Of a DNA stretch of 64,000 bases, positions 62,575 through 64,000 are shown piece after piece. Made by a program: the position numbers and the translations under genes. The notes beneath the pieces were generated by a model. The model saw nothing but the letters and a program-made list of their open reading frames with translations. It ran no database searches and was not told the DNA's origin. Source of the stretch: Clostridia bacterium. Lineage in GTDB: Bacteria; Bacillota; Clostridia; Lachnospirales; Lachnospiraceae. The number at the start of each line of letters is the position of its first letter. Position 1 is the first letter of the stretch. The stretch covers positions 230,866 to 294,865 of the forward strand of contig CAJTFD010000005.1 of assembly GCA_910575625.1 (NCBI GenBank). Direction: 5' to 3'.

Positions 62575-63721
62575 TTGATACTAAGTTTCTTCCCCATATC
62601 AAAGATGCTGAACATCTCCCCAACCACCTCGTGCATATATTCATTCATGCCCTCTTAATCATCCTGATCCAAACCGCCAAATACAATCTGCTCATCGATC
62701 CGCGTGCGGAAAACTTTCTTTCCATCAGATTCTCCATTGTCTCCTTGACCTTCCGCCCCCCTTTACGGACCAGCCTGCCTGCCAAGCTGTTGCTGCTCGT
62801 ATCCACCCAATAGGCCACCGCTTCCCTCTTGTCCAGGTAATTTATGATCGACCACGGATTATAGATATCCCTTCTCTCCCCAAAGGTAAGACCATCATGC
62901 CCCTCTCACTTCTTCCTGTTTCTATAATAACTCATACTCTTCCAGCACCTTCCAAACTTCCTGCTGTGTAAACCCAAAGGAATCTTCATATTTATTTGAG
63001 GTCGTCACCACCTCCGATTATTCGGATCCGAAAACATAGACTCTCTACTTATACATGTGATCCCCGTCATGACTGCACGGCCAAGGTGCGGATTCGTTTT
63101 AAACGTTGCATTGAACAGACTCCTTATAAAGGCCACCATCTCCTCCCAATACCCCTGCAGATATGCCTCTTGCATCGGCGTGTCGTATTCATCCAACAAG
63201 ATAATCACCTTTTTCCCGTAATAGCGCATCAGATACCCTGAGTAGCGCGTGCAATGAATCTGCCGCGATATAGTCTTCCATCTCCGCCGAGGTCCTTCTA
63301 TACCGCGCCTTCTCATCTCCATTCAGACAATCCGCATCCAGTAGGAAACCGTACTTAATTATATAGTTTCTTGATAATCTGACAGATCATCTTCTTCGCC
63401 TGTTCAAATGTCATTTCTTTCACGCCCGCGAAATTTAAGGCGATCACCGGATAGCTCCCCTGCAGTTTCATGTACTCCTCATCCTCCCAGATCAACAGCC
63501 CTTCAAACACATACCCCTTTCTTACATACTCCACAGAAAAGACACATTCCAGCACGTTCATATTCAGGGTTTTTCTAAAGTGCCATGGACGGATGATCCG
63601 CATCATTGCATCTCTATTTTCCCACTATTCCCGGATAAAATCTGTCTTATCTACATAAAAAAAATCCCCCTGTTATCAAATCCTCAAAATCCTGAATCCC
63701 AATGCCTACCGTTCTCGCCAT
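62575..63721 (-). pseudogene. Decayed fourth AAA-ATPase-like / PD-(D/E)XK paralogue
   Basis: Starts like a family member (MARTVGIGIQDFEDLIT at 63721) but frameshifts after GGFF. Later fragments in shifting frames are recognisable: FRKTLNMNVLECVFSVEY (63.5 kb), KVIILLDEYDTPMQEAYLQG (63.2 kb), NATFKTNPHLGRAVMTGIT (63.1 kb), and near 62.6 kb MNEYMHEVVGEMFSIFDMGKK-like. Several stops, small indels and at least one larger deletion are present; the C-terminal nuclease half is missing. The interval 62346-62574 contains no recognisable gene. Confidence 0.85.
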
Positions 63722-63837
63722 ATCCGCTCCCTCGTCCCTCTATACAACTTATTTTCACTCAATACTCTAGTACTACAGCGAACATTTAAGTTTTATTCGA
63801 TGCCTTCGAATATATAGGGGTATTTTCTGCTGATTTA

Positions 63838-63866
63838 TTGATTACAACAAAATATTCTGATATAAT
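63838..63866 (+). promoter_or_regulatory. Sigma-70 promoter of the last gene
   Basis: TTGATT (63838-63843) and TATAAT (63861-63866) with a 17-bp spacer, 23 bp before the start codon. Confidence 0.65.
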
Positions 63867-63889
63867 CAAGAAAAAAGAGGTTGATGATC

Positions 63890-64000
63890 ATGATGTACCC
63901 TACAATGTTCGATCCTATCGCATTAGAAACCTGGTGTTCTGATAAAGAAAATGATACCCAACTCCAGACAGAACTGGAAAGCTATCTGCAACATTACTCC
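63890..64000 (+). CDS. Partial CDS running off the window end
   Basis: 37 codons are visible: MMYPTMFDPIALETWCSDKE and more, ending in LESYLQHYS at the window edge. AAAAAAGAGGTTGATG precedes the start and a promoter lies upstream, so the gene is probably real. An in-frame ATG at 63884 is also possible. Too little is present for a family assignment. Confidence 0.6.
   Translation, partial: MMYPTMFDPIALETWCSDKENDTQLQTELESYLQHYS

Overview
The window looks like chromosomal DNA of a gut-type Firmicute of the Lachnospiraceae / Clostridium cluster XIVa kind. The grounds are the glgC-glgD-spoVG cluster, the sporulation protein YlmC/YmxH, NrdR, a long-form HPF, dapA/dapB with clostridial-type leaders, strong AGGAGG ribosome binding sites, and several short palindromic repeat families of a type common in that group. 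I found no rRNA or tRNA gene, CRISPR array or intact insertion sequence. This is an inference from gene content; no database search was possible.

Layout. 0-5 kb: a small XRE regulator, then the minus-strand glycogen genes glgC and glgD with spoVG, then murC followed by a compact cluster of four DnaA-box-like 9-mers. 5-10.3 kb: a plus-strand operon for a minimal type IV-pilus/type II-secretion-like apparatus: a transglutaminase-like lipoprotein, a GspF/PilC-like membrane protein, four small single-pass pilin-like or accessory proteins and a PilT-like ATPase. 10.3-17.5 kb: glmS, a large hybrid histidine kinase and a methyl-accepting chemotaxis protein. 17.6-22.5 kb: phosphopantetheinyl transferase, ylmC, nrdR, terD, a broken anion transporter, an ECF sigma factor with its putative anti-sigma factor, a GNAT acetyltransferase and a 57-residue orphan protein.

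22.9-34.7 kb: a complete beta-glucuronide and hexuronate utilisation locus, all on the minus strand: beta-glucuronidase, GPH-type symporter, HAD phosphatase, GH3 hydrolase, uxuA, uxuB, kdgA, kdgK and uxaC. Together they would take a glucuronide to free glucuronate and on to pyruvate and glyceraldehyde-3-phosphate. Nearly identical motifs precede the beta-glucuronidase and the symporter. 34.7-35.7 kb is a repeat-rich gap with two MITE-like elements and a decayed holin-like toxin remnant. 35.8-51.4 kb holds thymidylate kinase, a MarR/MFS pair whose transporter is internally deleted, an acyltransferase, a histidine-rich metal P-type ATPase, HPF, a eukaryotic-type HisA, dapB/dapA surrounded by ~200-bp repeats, a two-component system, trmL, an AIR-synthase-like protein and a 37-residue membrane protein.

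51.5-64 kb has accessory character: three tandem AAA-ATPase-like/PD-(D/E)XK genes, a divergent XRE regulator, an AT-rich operon encoding a two-frame HExxH protein and an FRG-domain protein, and a decayed fourth copy of the ATPase/nuclease family. The AT-rich operon is the best candidate for an undescribed system. Its 5' ORF and the 884-residue ORF meet at an A8T5 tract containing A-AAA-AAT, where a -1 frameshift would fuse them into one protein of about 1,120 residues. The FRG gene is translationally coupled through a TGATG overlap.
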